Both the position numbers and the translations under genes were made by a program. 64,000 bases of DNA from Variovorax paradoxus (GTDB lineage: Bacteria > Pseudomonadota > Gammaproteobacteria > Burkholderiales > Burkholderiaceae_C): the NCBI RefSeq assembly GCF_018614955.1, contig NZ_JAGGNV010000011.1:62001-126000 (forward strand), in the 5' to 3' direction. Shown here one piece after another: positions 42,124 through 49,104 of this stretch (its first letter is position 1; each line of letters begins with the position of its first letter). The notes beneath the pieces were generated by a model. It made no database searches, was not told where the DNA came from, and saw only the letters and a list, made by a program, of their open reading frames with translations.

Positions 42124-42473
42124 TATGCAAAAGCCCTCGTTGCTGTCATCTCCTCCAGCACGGTCAACTTGGACTGCGCGGCGAGCCATTGAGAAATCAG
42201 CGTGTTCCCCACAACTGCCTCGAAGCGAGCAACAGCGCTGGCCGGCAGATCACGGCGCGAGGGCTTGTCGTCTTCGTGCAGGTAGTCGGTGACGTGCTGC
42301 GGGTACAACTCGGCCTCACTGGCGAGCTGCTGTCGGGTCATGTAGGCCACTCGACGCAGACGCCAGCAAAGCCTCACGGCCTCCCTGTAGCTCGTCGCAG
42401 CCCTCACCCACTGTTGAGGGGCGACACTGGGTGCATCGATGCGGCCCATCAGAGGGAACTCAAGCTGATTCAT
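42123..42473 (-). CDS. CII-position transcriptional regulator
   Basis: The 116-aa protein (MNQLEFPLMGRIDAPSVAPQ...) contains a helix-turn-helix-like stretch, YMTRQQLASEAELYPQHVTDYLH, and a C-terminal helix. It is transcribed after cro and before the replication genes, the place of cII in lambda. CII-type function is a positional inference. Confidence 0.55.
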   Translation of the reverse strand: MNQLEFPLMGRIDAPSVAPQQWVRAATSYREAVRLCWRLRRVAYMTRQQLASEAELYPQHVTDYLHEDDKPSRRDLPASAVARFEAVVGNTLISQWLAAQSKLTVLEEMTATRAFA

Positions 42474-42562
42474 GGTCTTCGGTGATAGTGAAAACAAAAG
42501 GCCTAACCGCTTGTCTAACCAGTTGAGCCGGATCAAAAAATAGAGGCATGCAAACGAAAGAA

Positions 42563-42763
42563 CTAATCCAACTGCTTCAGATCAGCCGCCGGCATGTCCT
42601 CGGCGAAGATCGGAGCCGTCCAAGTGACGTGAACCGTGTAGAAGCCCACCGCAACCAGGACAGCGAAAATCACCGTCATGTCGAAGTTCTTGGCGTTCAG
42701 AAAGAAGAGCGCGCCGTACACAGCAGCGATAACCATCAGGACGGATATGAGGCGTTCAGACAT
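42563..42763 (-). CDS. two-helix membrane protein
   Basis: The 66-aa protein has two membrane segments (ISVLMVIAAVYGALFFLN and MTVIFAVLVAVGFYTVHV) and a soluble end. CTAGGAGCACCCC precedes the start. It is expressed early after cro. A superinfection-exclusion role is possible but unsupported. The 89 nt downstream to the next gene hold repeated GGTTAG words and nothing else I can name. Confidence 0.58.
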   Translation of the reverse strand: MSERLISVLMVIAAVYGALFFLNAKNFDMTVIFAVLVAVGFYTVHVTWTAPIFAEDMPAADLKQLD

Positions 42764-42772
42764 GGGGTGCTC

Positions 42773-43000
42773 CTAGGCGGCTTTGAGTTCAGGCCACTTC
42801 TGGCGGAAGTTCTCGGGGAACATCTCTTGGCGCGTGACATCGCGGCCAGAGTTCGCCTCGATGGCCACGGCCAGCTCGGTAGACGGCTGCCTGTAGCCAT
42901 AAGCGACGTGCTGTAGATGTCTACGGCTCGTACCGCACTTGACGGCGAAGACCTCGCGGTCCTCGACGCTGAGGTTGAAGAAATAGGTCTTGAGGTCCAT
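42773..43000 (-). CDS. Cro-like helix-turn-helix repressor
   Basis: The 75-aa protein MDLKTYFFNLSVEDREVFAV... has the Cro/YdaS pattern with CGTSRRHLQHVAYGYRQPSTELAVAIEANSG as HTH. It is the first gene leftward from the operator cluster, divergent from the repressor gene, so it is the Cro equivalent and would bind the same operators. Confidence 0.8.
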   Translation of the reverse strand: MDLKTYFFNLSVEDREVFAVKCGTSRRHLQHVAYGYRQPSTELAVAIEANSGRDVTRQEMFPENFRQKWPELKAA

Positions 43001-43008
43001 GGGTCACC

Positions 43009-43053
43009 ATTGGACACCATCCGGTGTCATGGTGTCAAACACTTTTTGGTGTC
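43009..43053. promoter_or_regulatory. right operator/promoter cluster (O_R, leftward P_R)
   Basis: A perfect operator GACACC-N4-GGTGTC lies at 43,013-43,028, a variant AACACT-N4-GGTGTC at 43,038-43,053, and an extra half-site GGTGTC at 43,031-43,036. On the minus strand TTGACA (43,033-43,038) and TCCAAT (43,009-43,014) with 18-bp spacing form the cro promoter inside the operators. The repressor ATG at 43,076 has no ribosome site and a TTTACT 7 bp upstream, so its mRNA may be leaderless as for lambda cI. Confidence 0.72.
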
Positions 43054-43075
43054 CGGGCGCTGCTTTACTCCGCGC

Positions 43076-43609
43076 ATGAACGATGACGCCCTGATTCGGC
43101 TGGCAAACCTGAAGGCGTTGAACCTCGCGCCCAAGGATCTGTCCGCCCGTGTCGGCGGTCGGGTCAGCTACTGGGCCGACCTACTGCGAGGAAAGAAGTC
43201 GTTCGGAGAAAAGGCGGCGCGGAACATCGAGGAGCAACTTGGCATCCCGCGCATGAGCTTGGACACGGCGGACGCCGATGAGCCGATCCCAACACCACAG
43301 CCAGCCCGACCAGAAGCTGACCAACTGGCAGATGCACTAGAAGTTCTTACAAAGACCCTACTGGCGGCAGATGAAGATGTGCGTTTGTCCGTAGAACCTT
43401 TGCTTTCTTCCTTGGCGCGCGAACCGGAGAAAGCGGCGAAAAAGTCACAACTGATCCTCAGATTACTAATCACCGATACCGTCCAGCGCATCCCTGCCGA
43501 AAATGACCGCCCAGGCCACATCAGTGGCAACCTGGGAATCTTGAATTTAGGAGACGAGGCACATGGGCGAAGTGATCGAGTGGCGGCCAAGGGCGGTCGC
43601 AAAGGGTGA
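43076..43609 (+). CDS. CI-type XRE repressor without peptidase domain
   Basis: The 177-aa protein has an N-terminal XRE-like DNA-binding domain (MNDDALIRLANLKALNLAPKDLSARVGGRVSYWADLLRGKKSFGEKAARNIEEQLG in 20-residue steps, about 1-57), a Pro-rich linker and a helical C-terminal part. There is no LexA-type Ser/Lys peptidase domain, so SOS induction would need another route. It ends inside the next gene by a 47-nt overlap. Confidence 0.78.
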   Translation: MNDDALIRLANLKALNLAPKDLSARVGGRVSYWADLLRGKKSFGEKAARNIEEQLGIPRMSLDTADADEPIPTPQPARPEADQLADALEVLTKTLLAADEDVRLSVEPLLSSLAREPEKAAKKSQLILRLLITDTVQRIPAENDRPGHISGNLGILNLGDEAHGRSDRVAAKGGRKG

Positions 43610-43916
43610 CACCAATGCGGTGTTGGCAGAAATGTTGGAGCAGGACACGGCGGGCGAGCTGGACGGCGCGATTTGCATTGCGCGAGGCAGCAACGGCGCG
43701 ACCAAAATTGACGTGTTGGGGAGCTACTCAGACCGTCTACAGTTGGGCGTGCTGGCCTTGGTGGAGGGCCTTGGCTTCGTGTGCAAGAAGATCGTTGCCA
43801 GCGGTACGGCAGGGAACACGCCAGGCATCGGGCCCGTCACACTCGGCATTCCAAATCCACGAAGACAACTTCCCAAACGCCTGCGCGAAGCCACCAATTT
43901 TGGAGAACTCGAATGA
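43563..43916 (+). CDS. hypothetical lysogeny-region protein
   Basis: This 117-aa protein (MGEVIEWRPRAVAKGDTNAV...) starts within the repressor gene after TAGGAGACGAGGCAC. It is a mixed alpha/beta sequence with GAICIARGSNGATKIDVLGSY. It is co-transcribed with cI and likely expressed in the lysogen. Unknown function. Confidence 0.62.
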   Translation: MGEVIEWRPRAVAKGDTNAVLAEMLEQDTAGELDGAICIARGSNGATKIDVLGSYSDRLQLGVLALVEGLGFVCKKIVASGTAGNTPGIGPVTLGIPNPRRQLPKRLREATNFGELE

Positions 43917-44188
43917 AACGCTTACTTCTGATCGCCCTGCTCCCCCTTGCTGGCTGCGCCGTCCCTACTACTGGCGTCGTCCCGCTCTCGGATGGCCTCC
44001 AGAAGATCACCCATCAAGGCAACGGAGCTTGGGTGAGCACCGAGCACCTGAAGGTCGCAGCCGTGCAGGAGGCCGACCAGTTCTGCACCAGGTCAGGCAA
44101 GCGCGTCCGTGTGATCGACACCAAGCACACGATGGCCCGCCCTCTTGGCGGATGGCCCGAAGCAGAGGTGCTTTTCAAGTGCGAGTGA
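43913..44188 (+). CDS. lysogeny-region lipoprotein 1
   Basis: The 91-aa protein begins MKRLLLIALLPLAGC, a clear lipobox (LAGC, Cys15). The mature part has QEADQFCTRSGKRVRVIDT and resembles small host lipoproteins of unknown role. It is coupled by ATGA to the previous gene and lies in the cI transcript, so it is a likely lysogenic-conversion gene, for instance superinfection exclusion. Confidence 0.7.
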   Translation: MKRLLLIALLPLAGCAVPTTGVVPLSDGLQKITHQGNGAWVSTEHLKVAAVQEADQFCTRSGKRVRVIDTKHTMARPLGGWPEAEVLFKCE

Positions 44189-44427
44189 GCCTGCTGTTGG
44201 TGGCGTTGCTTCTTCTGTCGGGGTGCGGCGACGACGTTGAGACAAAGATTGCTCAGTGCCAGATGTCGCCGGATAGCGAGCGAGTTGGAATACCCGTCTG
44301 CATGTCATCGATGGGCTACGCAACCGTAAAGAACGATTTCTGCGCCAAGATGCTTTATCAAGTCAACGCCCACGTCTCCTCCTGCTACGAGCAGCGCGGC
44401 CTCCTCTACAGACTCAAGCATCTGTAG
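44185..44427 (+). CDS. lysogeny-region lipoprotein 2
   Basis: The 80-aa protein starts at a GTG overlapping the previous stop (GTGA) and has lipobox LLSGC (about Cys13). The mature part has five more Cys residues (QCQMSPDSERVGIPVC and others), suggesting disulfides in the periplasm. It closes the repressor operon just before a strong terminator. Role unknown; surface exclusion is possible. Confidence 0.68.
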   Translation: MSLLLVALLLLSGCGDDVETKIAQCQMSPDSERVGIPVCMSSMGYATVKNDFCAKMLYQVNAHVSSCYEQRGLLYRLKHL

Positions 44428-44447
44428 AGCCTCCGTCAGATCCCACC

Positions 44448-44472
44448 AAGCCCGCCGCGAGCGGGCTTTTTT
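44448..44472 (+). terminator. terminator of repressor operon
   Basis: AAGCCCGC/GCGGGCTT stem with CGCGA loop followed by TTTTTT. It ends the cI transcript before the rightward early promoter. Confidence 0.9.
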
Positions 44473-44500
44473 GCGTCCGCTGAAAAATATTTCGCGTCAC

Positions 44501-44544
44501 GACACCTTTTGGTGTTGACACCGGACGACACCGGATGGTGTAAT
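44501..44544 (+). promoter_or_regulatory. left-type operator/promoter cluster (O_L, rightward P_L)
   Basis: Operators GACACC-N4-GGTGTT (44,501-44,516) and GACACC-N4-GGTGTA (44,527-44,542), plus the half-site GACACC at 44,517-44,522, share the consensus of the cluster at 43,013. TTGACA (44,515-44,520) and TGTAAT (44,539-44,544), 18 bp apart, form a strong promoter for the rightward early genes that the repressor would cover. Confidence 0.75.
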
Positions 44545-44578
44545 ACCTTCACTCGCCCAACAAACCGGAGTGAAGCAG

Positions 44579-44770
44579 ATGACCACCCAACCCAAGCTAA
44601 CCGCCGCACAGCGCAAGGAGCGCCGCGCAACCATCGAGCGCATGGTCGCTGCGATGGCTACCAGCACGATCATGAATGAGGTGCTGGACAAGACGGATGG
44701 TCTGTACACCCGGCAGCTCGTTCGCATCGCCGTCGAGATCACCAACGAGATCGAGCGGGTGACGGCATGA
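44579..44770 (+). CDS. first rightward early protein, hypothetical
   Basis: The 63-aa protein MTTQPKLTAAQRKERRATIE... has a basic N-terminus and a helical body. It is the first gene after the P_L-like promoter, the position of antiterminator N in lambda, and the basic start would fit RNA binding, but there is no recognisable N motif. ACCGGAG precedes the ATG by 8 nt. Confidence 0.6.
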   Translation: MTTQPKLTAAQRKERRATIERMVAAMATSTIMNEVLDKTDGLYTRQLVRIAVEITNEIERVTA

Positions 44771-44943
44771 GCGCGGTTCTGCACATGGTCAATGCATGCG
44801 TTGTCCTCTACAACCTGTTTGTGCTACTCCCTGGCGTTTGGCGCTATGGATTCGATTGGAAGGGTCTGGCCCTGGTCGTTGTCGCGGTAGGTGCTGCCGT
44901 CACTTCGAGCGTGATTCTTGTCGTCACCGGGAGCGCAGCATGA
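44767..44943 (+). CDS. 58-aa membrane protein
   Basis: The peptide (MSAVLHMVNACVVLYNLFVL...) has two membrane helices (about 8-22 and 34-55) with a short polar loop WRYGFDWKG. ATGA overlaps join it to both neighbours. Unknown; early membrane proteins of this kind often affect host membranes or exclusion. Confidence 0.6.
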   Translation: MSAVLHMVNACVVLYNLFVLLPGVWRYGFDWKGLALVVVAVGAAVTSSVILVVTGSAA

Positions 44944-45887
44944 AGCGCGTTCTGTCGAACCTCGCGCTTGCCTCTCTCGTCGCGTGTGGTGGCGGCGGCG
45001 GTGGTTCCGGTGGCGGCTTCATGCCGATCACTGCTGCGCCGGCCGAGGAGGCTCCTGCAGCTCAGCCCGTCCACACTGCCCCATCCGTCAAGCCAACGGT
45101 TCCCCCGGCGAACCTGCTCAACCCGAGTTGCGTTACTGGTCCTGATGGCTTGCTGGTTACCTGCAGCTTGGAGCCGTCTCCATGGCCTATCGGCGTGACT
45201 GTTCCTGCAAGTGGGTTCGTGACCTTCACGAATCGCACTGGTGGCTATCTGCAGATCAACAGCATCGAAGCCTTCACGGGTGAGGTTACTCACTGGGGCG
45301 AGTTCTGCGCTGCTCTGAATGTCGGCTCGAACCGTCAGGACGTGGCTGGTATCGGTGAGGTTGCATGCACGACCAAGGCCGAGAACCAGAACTACATCCC
45401 TCTGACCTTCGGGCAAGGGACTGGTCTTCTGGTCGAGCCTGGCGGTGTCGTCATCCTCGGGTCTAAGCCTGCGACGGTGAGTCACACCTACGCGCTGAAC
45501 GTCGCTCCGAACGGGACTGGCGTTCAAGTGTGGCGTGCTCCTGCTGTTGATGAGGTGATCCCCTGCAACGGTCTTCCTCAGTACACCGCATGGAACCCCT
45601 GGAAGAACGACAGCGGCTACACAAAGCACATTTCCGGCGCGTACATCTACAACGAGTCGGGGAACATGGCTAATCGTGCCGAGCTGAGCGGGCATGCATG
45701 CATCTATGTGCTCAACCCTGACGGAACTCCTCGGGTGAGCCAGTGCAATGACTCTCTGAGGATTCGCGGTGAAGCGACGTTCGCAACGATAGAAGTTTTC
45801 CCCGGCGAGAGCGTTGCAGCTCAGGCTGTGAATGTGTGTTCGGCCCCCCATGAATGGGACTGGGCGGCATATCTGTACGTTTGGTAA
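44940..45887 (+). CDS. 315-aa lipoprotein, possible lysogenic conversion
   Basis: The start MKRVLSNLALASLVACGGGG is a lipoprotein signal (VAC lipobox) followed by a Gly-rich and Pro-rich spacer (about 17-60), then a beta-rich secreted domain with several Cys (for example PSCVTGPDGLLVTC and ACIYVLNPDG). The size and spacer suggest a surface-exposed lipoprotein. It is unusual in an early phage operon. No family is recognised. Confidence 0.65.
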   Translation: MKRVLSNLALASLVACGGGGGGSGGGFMPITAAPAEEAPAAQPVHTAPSVKPTVPPANLLNPSCVTGPDGLLVTCSLEPSPWPIGVTVPASGFVTFTNRTGGYLQINSIEAFTGEVTHWGEFCAALNVGSNRQDVAGIGEVACTTKAENQNYIPLTFGQGTGLLVEPGGVVILGSKPATVSHTYALNVAPNGTGVQVWRAPAVDEVIPCNGLPQYTAWNPWKNDSGYTKHISGAYIYNESGNMANRAELSGHACIYVLNPDGTPRVSQCNDSLRIRGEATFATIEVFPGESVAAQAVNVCSAPHEWDWAAYLYVW

Positions 45888-45896
45888 GGAGAGGTC

Positions 45897-46061
45897 ATGA
45901 ACACCGAAGTAGCTGATTTCCTCGCTGGCGTCGAAGTGAAGCCCGCAACGATTGCTGATTGGCTGATTGCTATTGCAAAGCTTCCCGTTCCTCACGTCAG
46001 CGGTACGAAGGTTGTCCAGCTCAAGGCCATGCCTGAAGAGCACTGGGAGCTTGTCGCATGA
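45897..46061 (+). CDS. 54-aa hypothetical phage protein
   Basis: MNTEVADFLAGVEVKPATIA... follows TAAGGAGAGGTC, an excellent ribosome site, and overlaps the next start (ATGA). It is a helix plus a small beta segment. Unknown. Confidence 0.6.
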   Translation: MNTEVADFLAGVEVKPATIADWLIAIAKLPVPHVSGTKVVQLKAMPEEHWELVA

Positions 46062-46222
46062 ACGCCCTCCGCAGACTCTGGGCTCGGATGACCGAGTGCC
46101 GCACCTACACGCTGACAACGCATGACATCCAGCAATTGCGCGAGATGACGCCAGAGCAGCGCGCGGGCTGGTTCACGGCCCTCTATCTCGGCTTCGGCCG
46201 GTACGACAAGGAGCAATCATGA
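46058..46222 (+). CDS. 54-aa hypothetical phage protein
   Basis: MNALRRLWARMTECRTYTLT... has a basic N-terminus and EMTPEQRAGWFTALYLGF. ATGA overlaps lie on both sides, supporting translation. Unknown. Confidence 0.58.
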   Translation: MNALRRLWARMTECRTYTLTTHDIQQLREMTPEQRAGWFTALYLGFGRYDKEQS

Positions 46223-46503
46223 ACGTCGCTATCTCTCCTCAAGTGCTGGCCCACATCGCAGAAGCAGACATTGCCGAGCGGTTGAACTTCCGTGCGGCAT
46301 ACCTCGAATCGATGCGAGGTCGTCTCAAGTGCTTTGTTCGCACCAATGGACGGATGAACGCTCAGGAAGCGCAGGACATGCTTTGCTGCTTGGCCGAGTG
46401 CTTGGGCGACGACATCCGCGAGATCAAGGCGAGCCTGACGGACATCTCTGTTGATCTGGATGGACTGATTCACTACGAAGCACCGGACCCGCGCGATGAC
46501 TAA
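46219..46503 (+). CDS. hypothetical early phage protein
   Basis: The 94-aa protein (MNVAISPQVLAHIAEADIAE...) is helical and acidic with Cys-rich MLCCLAECLGDD. It follows by ATGA and overlaps the next by 8 nt. Unknown. Confidence 0.58.
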   Translation: MNVAISPQVLAHIAEADIAERLNFRAAYLESMRGRLKCFVRTNGRMNAQEAQDMLCCLAECLGDDIREIKASLTDISVDLDGLIHYEAPDPRDD

Positions 46504-46621
46504 CAAGTTTGACCAGTTCTATGCCGTCCACGTCTATGAGAAGAAGCGCGTCGATCTTGTCGATATTGCAATCCGTCTCGTCGGCGCTGCGGGCCTCGTC
46601 GTCATCTTTCTCACTCGCTAA
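46496..46621 (+). CDS. 41-aa membrane peptide
   Basis: MTNKFDQFYAVHVYEKKRVD... ends in a membrane helix IAIRLVGAAGLVVIFLTR. It overlaps the previous gene by 8 nt. Unknown. Confidence 0.55.
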   Translation: MTNKFDQFYAVHVYEKKRVDLVDIAIRLVGAAGLVVIFLTR

Positions 46622-46631
46622 GGAGCAAATC

Positions 46632-46814
46632 ATGCAACCCCTGTACCTCGAACACGCAAAGAAGCCCAGCCACTCGAAGAGCGGCCCCGGTCGCTACCAC
46701 AAGCAGGGCGATGGCACCAATGCGCACCTGACGCTGAAGCAGCGCAAGGCCGGTTCCTACAGCAAGGGTCTGCGCAACTGGATCACCAACAAGCAAGCAG
46801 CGGAGGCCGCATGA
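46632..46814 (+). CDS. small basic phage protein
   Basis: The 60-aa protein (MQPLYLEHAKKPSHSKSGPG...) is very basic, with Lys/His/Ser clusters, and could bind nucleic acid. AAGGAGCAAATC precedes it. Unknown. Confidence 0.58.
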   Translation: MQPLYLEHAKKPSHSKSGPGRYHKQGDGTNAHLTLKQRKAGSYSKGLRNWITNKQAAEAA

Positions 46815-46948
46815 ACTTCCAAGACACGCAATTTGCTGACTTCCAAGATGACAGCGGCATGTTCATCACGGATTGGCTCGGGTATCTCATCGTCGCTTTC
46901 ATTCTCACTGTTATCTGTGCCGCAGCAGGCATTTGGATGGCGTCGTGA
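46811..46948 (+). CDS. 45-aa membrane peptide
   Basis: MNFQDTQFADFQDDSGMF... has an acidic N-terminus and one membrane helix (YLIVAFILTVICAAAGIW). The start overlaps the previous stop (ATGA). Unknown. Confidence 0.55.
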   Translation: MNFQDTQFADFQDDSGMFITDWLGYLIVAFILTVICAAAGIWMAS

Positions 46949-46990
46949 GCAGGATCGGAACCTACATCCAACAACTTCAGGAACAAAACA

Positions 46991-47641
46991 ATGATTACGA
47001 GCGAATCGATTTCGAAGATTGCCCCGGCACTCCTGACGGCTCAGAGGGCGATCACCTTCGCGGTGAAGGACGCGAAGAACCCGCACTTCAAGAGCACCTA
47101 TGCGGACCTGTCGTCAGTGATTGACGCGGTCAAGCCGGCGCTGAATGAAGCGGGCATTGTGTTCCTGCAAATGCCTGCGCCCAGTGACCGGGACAGCCTC
47201 GCACTGACAACCCGGCTGGTGCATGAATCGGGCGAGTGGATCGAGTCCACGGCTACCTGTCCGCTCCAGAAGAGTGACCCGCAGGGGTATGGATCGGCAG
47301 TGACGTATCTGAAGCGCTACTCGCTGGCTTCTGCTGTCGGCCTGTACCAAGAGGACGACGATGGCAACGCAGCCAGCAAGGGCAGTAACAACAACGTGCG
47401 CCCACTGGTGACTGGCGCGCGATCCGGCATCGGTGAAGACCTCCCGCAGGACTGGAAAGACTACCTGAAGGATCTTGCGCAGGAAGCGACCGACTTTGTG
47501 AAGGCCGGCGATCTGGCATCTGCCCTTGAAGCGATCAACCGGACGGTCCTCGAAGCCGACCAGCGGACATACCTCGAAAACCAACTTGACTCCAAGACGC
47601 GATCCGCGTTGAAGCAAACACCGAAAGGCGCACAGCAATGA
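46991..47641 (+). CDS. ERF-family single-strand annealing recombinase
   Basis: The 216-aa protein has the ERF core: KIAPALLTAQRAI, KNPHFKSTYADLSSVIDAVKPAL, GIVFLQMP, ESGEWIESTATCPLQKSDPQGYGSAVTYLKRYSL and SAVGLYQEDDDGN. ERF anneals single-stranded DNA during recombination and genome circularisation. It is followed by an SSB-like gene, a common pair. Confidence 0.92.
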   Translation: MITSESISKIAPALLTAQRAITFAVKDAKNPHFKSTYADLSSVIDAVKPALNEAGIVFLQMPAPSDRDSLALTTRLVHESGEWIESTATCPLQKSDPQGYGSAVTYLKRYSLASAVGLYQEDDDGNAASKGSNNNVRPLVTGARSGIGEDLPQDWKDYLKDLAQEATDFVKAGDLASALEAINRTVLEADQRTYLENQLDSKTRSALKQTPKGAQQ

Positions 47642-47958
47642 CTGACTTCGACAGAACAAATTCCGGCATCTTGAGCCGCAATGACCGCAAGGAGAAAGAC
47701 ACCCATCCCGACCATACCGGCTCGCTCAATGTCGAGGGCGTTGAATATTTCGTGAATGCCTGGGTGAAGGAGCGCAAGGACGGTTCCGGCAAGTTCTTCA
47801 GCCTGTCGATCAAGCGCAAAGACAAGCAACCGGAACAGCGCACGCAGCAACGCTCGGCCCCGCCTCCGCCTCGCCGGTCTGGCGGTCATCGGGACGATCC
47901 GGACTCGGATGTGCCTTTCGCTCCCATGGCATCAGGCCGAGGTTTCCTCTCCCTCTGA
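47638..47958 (+). CDS. SSB-like protein with acidic tail
   Basis: The 106-aa protein has a small OB-like strand region (TGSLNVEGVEYFVNAWVKER, GKFFSLSIKRKD) and a disordered tail containing DDPDSDVPF, close to the SSB tip DDDIPF, though here not at the very end. It is coupled to ERF by ATGA. I infer single-strand DNA handling with ERF. Confidence 0.62.
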   Translation: MTDFDRTNSGILSRNDRKEKDTHPDHTGSLNVEGVEYFVNAWVKERKDGSGKFFSLSIKRKDKQPEQRTQQRSAPPPPRRSGGHRDDPDSDVPFAPMASGRGFLSL

Positions 47959-47995
47959 GATGTACCCCCATATCCCCTAAGTGAAGGAATTGAAC

Positions 47996-48673
47996 GTGAC
48001 CAAGAAGAATACTGCCGCCGAGACCATCATGGCTTACAAGGCTTTCGGCCCTGACTGGAAGTGCCGAGATTTCCAGTACGCCCCAGGCGAGACCTACGAG
48101 CACGCCGGCCGTGTGAAGGCTTGCGACAGCGGCTTCCACGCCTGCGAGAACCCGCTGGACGTGCTGAACTACTACGACCTCTGCGACTCGAAGTTCGCCA
48201 CGGTCGAGTTGTCGGGCGAGATTTCGCGCCACGGCGATGACTCCAAGATTGCTGGCGGCAGGATCACCGTTAAGGCTGAACTGGGCCTGCCGAAATTCAT
48301 CGGCGCAGCGGTGGAGTACCTACTTTCGCTGGCGAAGGGTGCTGACGGCGAGAAGGTTCAAGCCGCATCGGGCGACTCCAGCAAGCTCGCCGCATCGGGC
48401 AACTCCAGCAAGCTCGCCGCATCGGGCGACTCCAGCAAGCTCGCCGCATCGGGCGACTCCAGCAAGCTCGCCGCATCGGGCAAGTCCTCCATCGCCATGG
48501 CCGCAGCAACCAACTGCACGGCAAAGGCTGGGGAACTGGGATGCATCGCGCTCACCCGCTGGGTTGAGGCGGAGAAGCGCTATCGGGTCAGCGTGGCCTA
48601 CGTTGGCGAAGACGGAATCGAGCCCGACACCTTCTACACGCTCGACGAAAACGGCAAGTTCGTCAAGGCCTAA
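47996..48673 (+). CDS. DUF7666-type protein with tandem 9-residue repeats
   Basis: I use GTG 47,996 (225 aa) after AAGGAATTGAAC; another GTG at 47,981 and ATG at 48,030 are possible. The N-terminal domain (YKAFGPDWKCRDFQY, ACDSGFHACENPLDVLNYY) matches a domain common in phage early genes. A tandem SGDSSKLAA repeat follows (about 118-165), then GCIALTRWVEAEKRYRVSVAYVG. Function unknown. Confidence 0.68.
   Translation: MTKKNTAAETIMAYKAFGPDWKCRDFQYAPGETYEHAGRVKACDSGFHACENPLDVLNYYDLCDSKFATVELSGEISRHGDDSKIAGGRITVKAELGLPKFIGAAVEYLLSLAKGADGEKVQAASGDSSKLAASGNSSKLAASGDSSKLAASGDSSKLAASGKSSIAMAAATNCTAKAGELGCIALTRWVEAEKRYRVSVAYVGEDGIEPDTFYTLDENGKFVKA
48362..48487 (+). repeat. 27-bp in-frame tandem repeat
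   Basis: Four full copies of a 27-bp unit starting GCCGCATCGGGCGACTCC and one partial copy lie inside the DUF7666 gene, nearly identical at DNA level (one GAC to AAC change). Recombination could change copy number without breaking the frame. Confidence 0.85.
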
Positions 48674-48696
48674 CCCTCCCTATGGAGATTGAAATC

Positions 48697-49104
48697 GTGA
48701 GTGATGCAAAGCACATCATCAAAGGCCCGTGGCACATCGTTGAGCGCGAGACGCTTGAGGATGGAAGCGTTTACCCGCGCCACGTAGCGACCGATGAGGG
48801 CGATTACCAAATCTGTCTTCTGGAGTCGCAGAACATGGCCGCACTCGGGTACGACCGCACGCCAGCCGAGCAAGAAAGAGATCGCCTGATTGCCACCGCG
48901 CCCGAGCTTCTGGCCGCCACCCTGAAGCATCTCAACGCGCTGGAGGAAGAAGCTTCCGCAAACATGGCGCTGGACAACGCAGAGGCCAATTTCAGCGATG
49001 CGCGCCCCGAGATTCGCCGGGCTGGCATAGCCATGGTAGCCGCGAGCATGGCGGCAAAAGAACTGCGCGCCGTCATCGCCAAAACCCTCGGGAGCAAGTC
49101 ATGA
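48697..49104 (+). CDS. hypothetical phage protein
   Basis: I use GTG 48,697 (135 aa, then SDAKHIIKGPWHIVER) because GGAGATTGAAATC precedes it; ATG 48,682 in the same frame has no ribosome site. The C-terminal half (YDRTPAEQERDRLIATAPELLAATLK) resembles a motif found in many short phage early proteins. It overlaps the next gene by 4 nt. Confidence 0.6.
   Translation: MSDAKHIIKGPWHIVERETLEDGSVYPRHVATDEGDYQICLLESQNMAALGYDRTPAEQERDRLIATAPELLAATLKHLNALEEEASANMALDNAEANFSDARPEIRRAGIAMVAASMAAKELRAVIAKTLGSKS

Noticed and set aside
46945..47124. GTG-started frame overlapping the ERF gene
   Set aside because: Most of it lies out of frame inside ERF; its sequence looks like a shadow and it has no ribosome site.
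48362..48487. CRISPR-like repeat
   Set aside because: The 27-bp units are contiguous, have no spacers and encode an in-frame peptide repeat.
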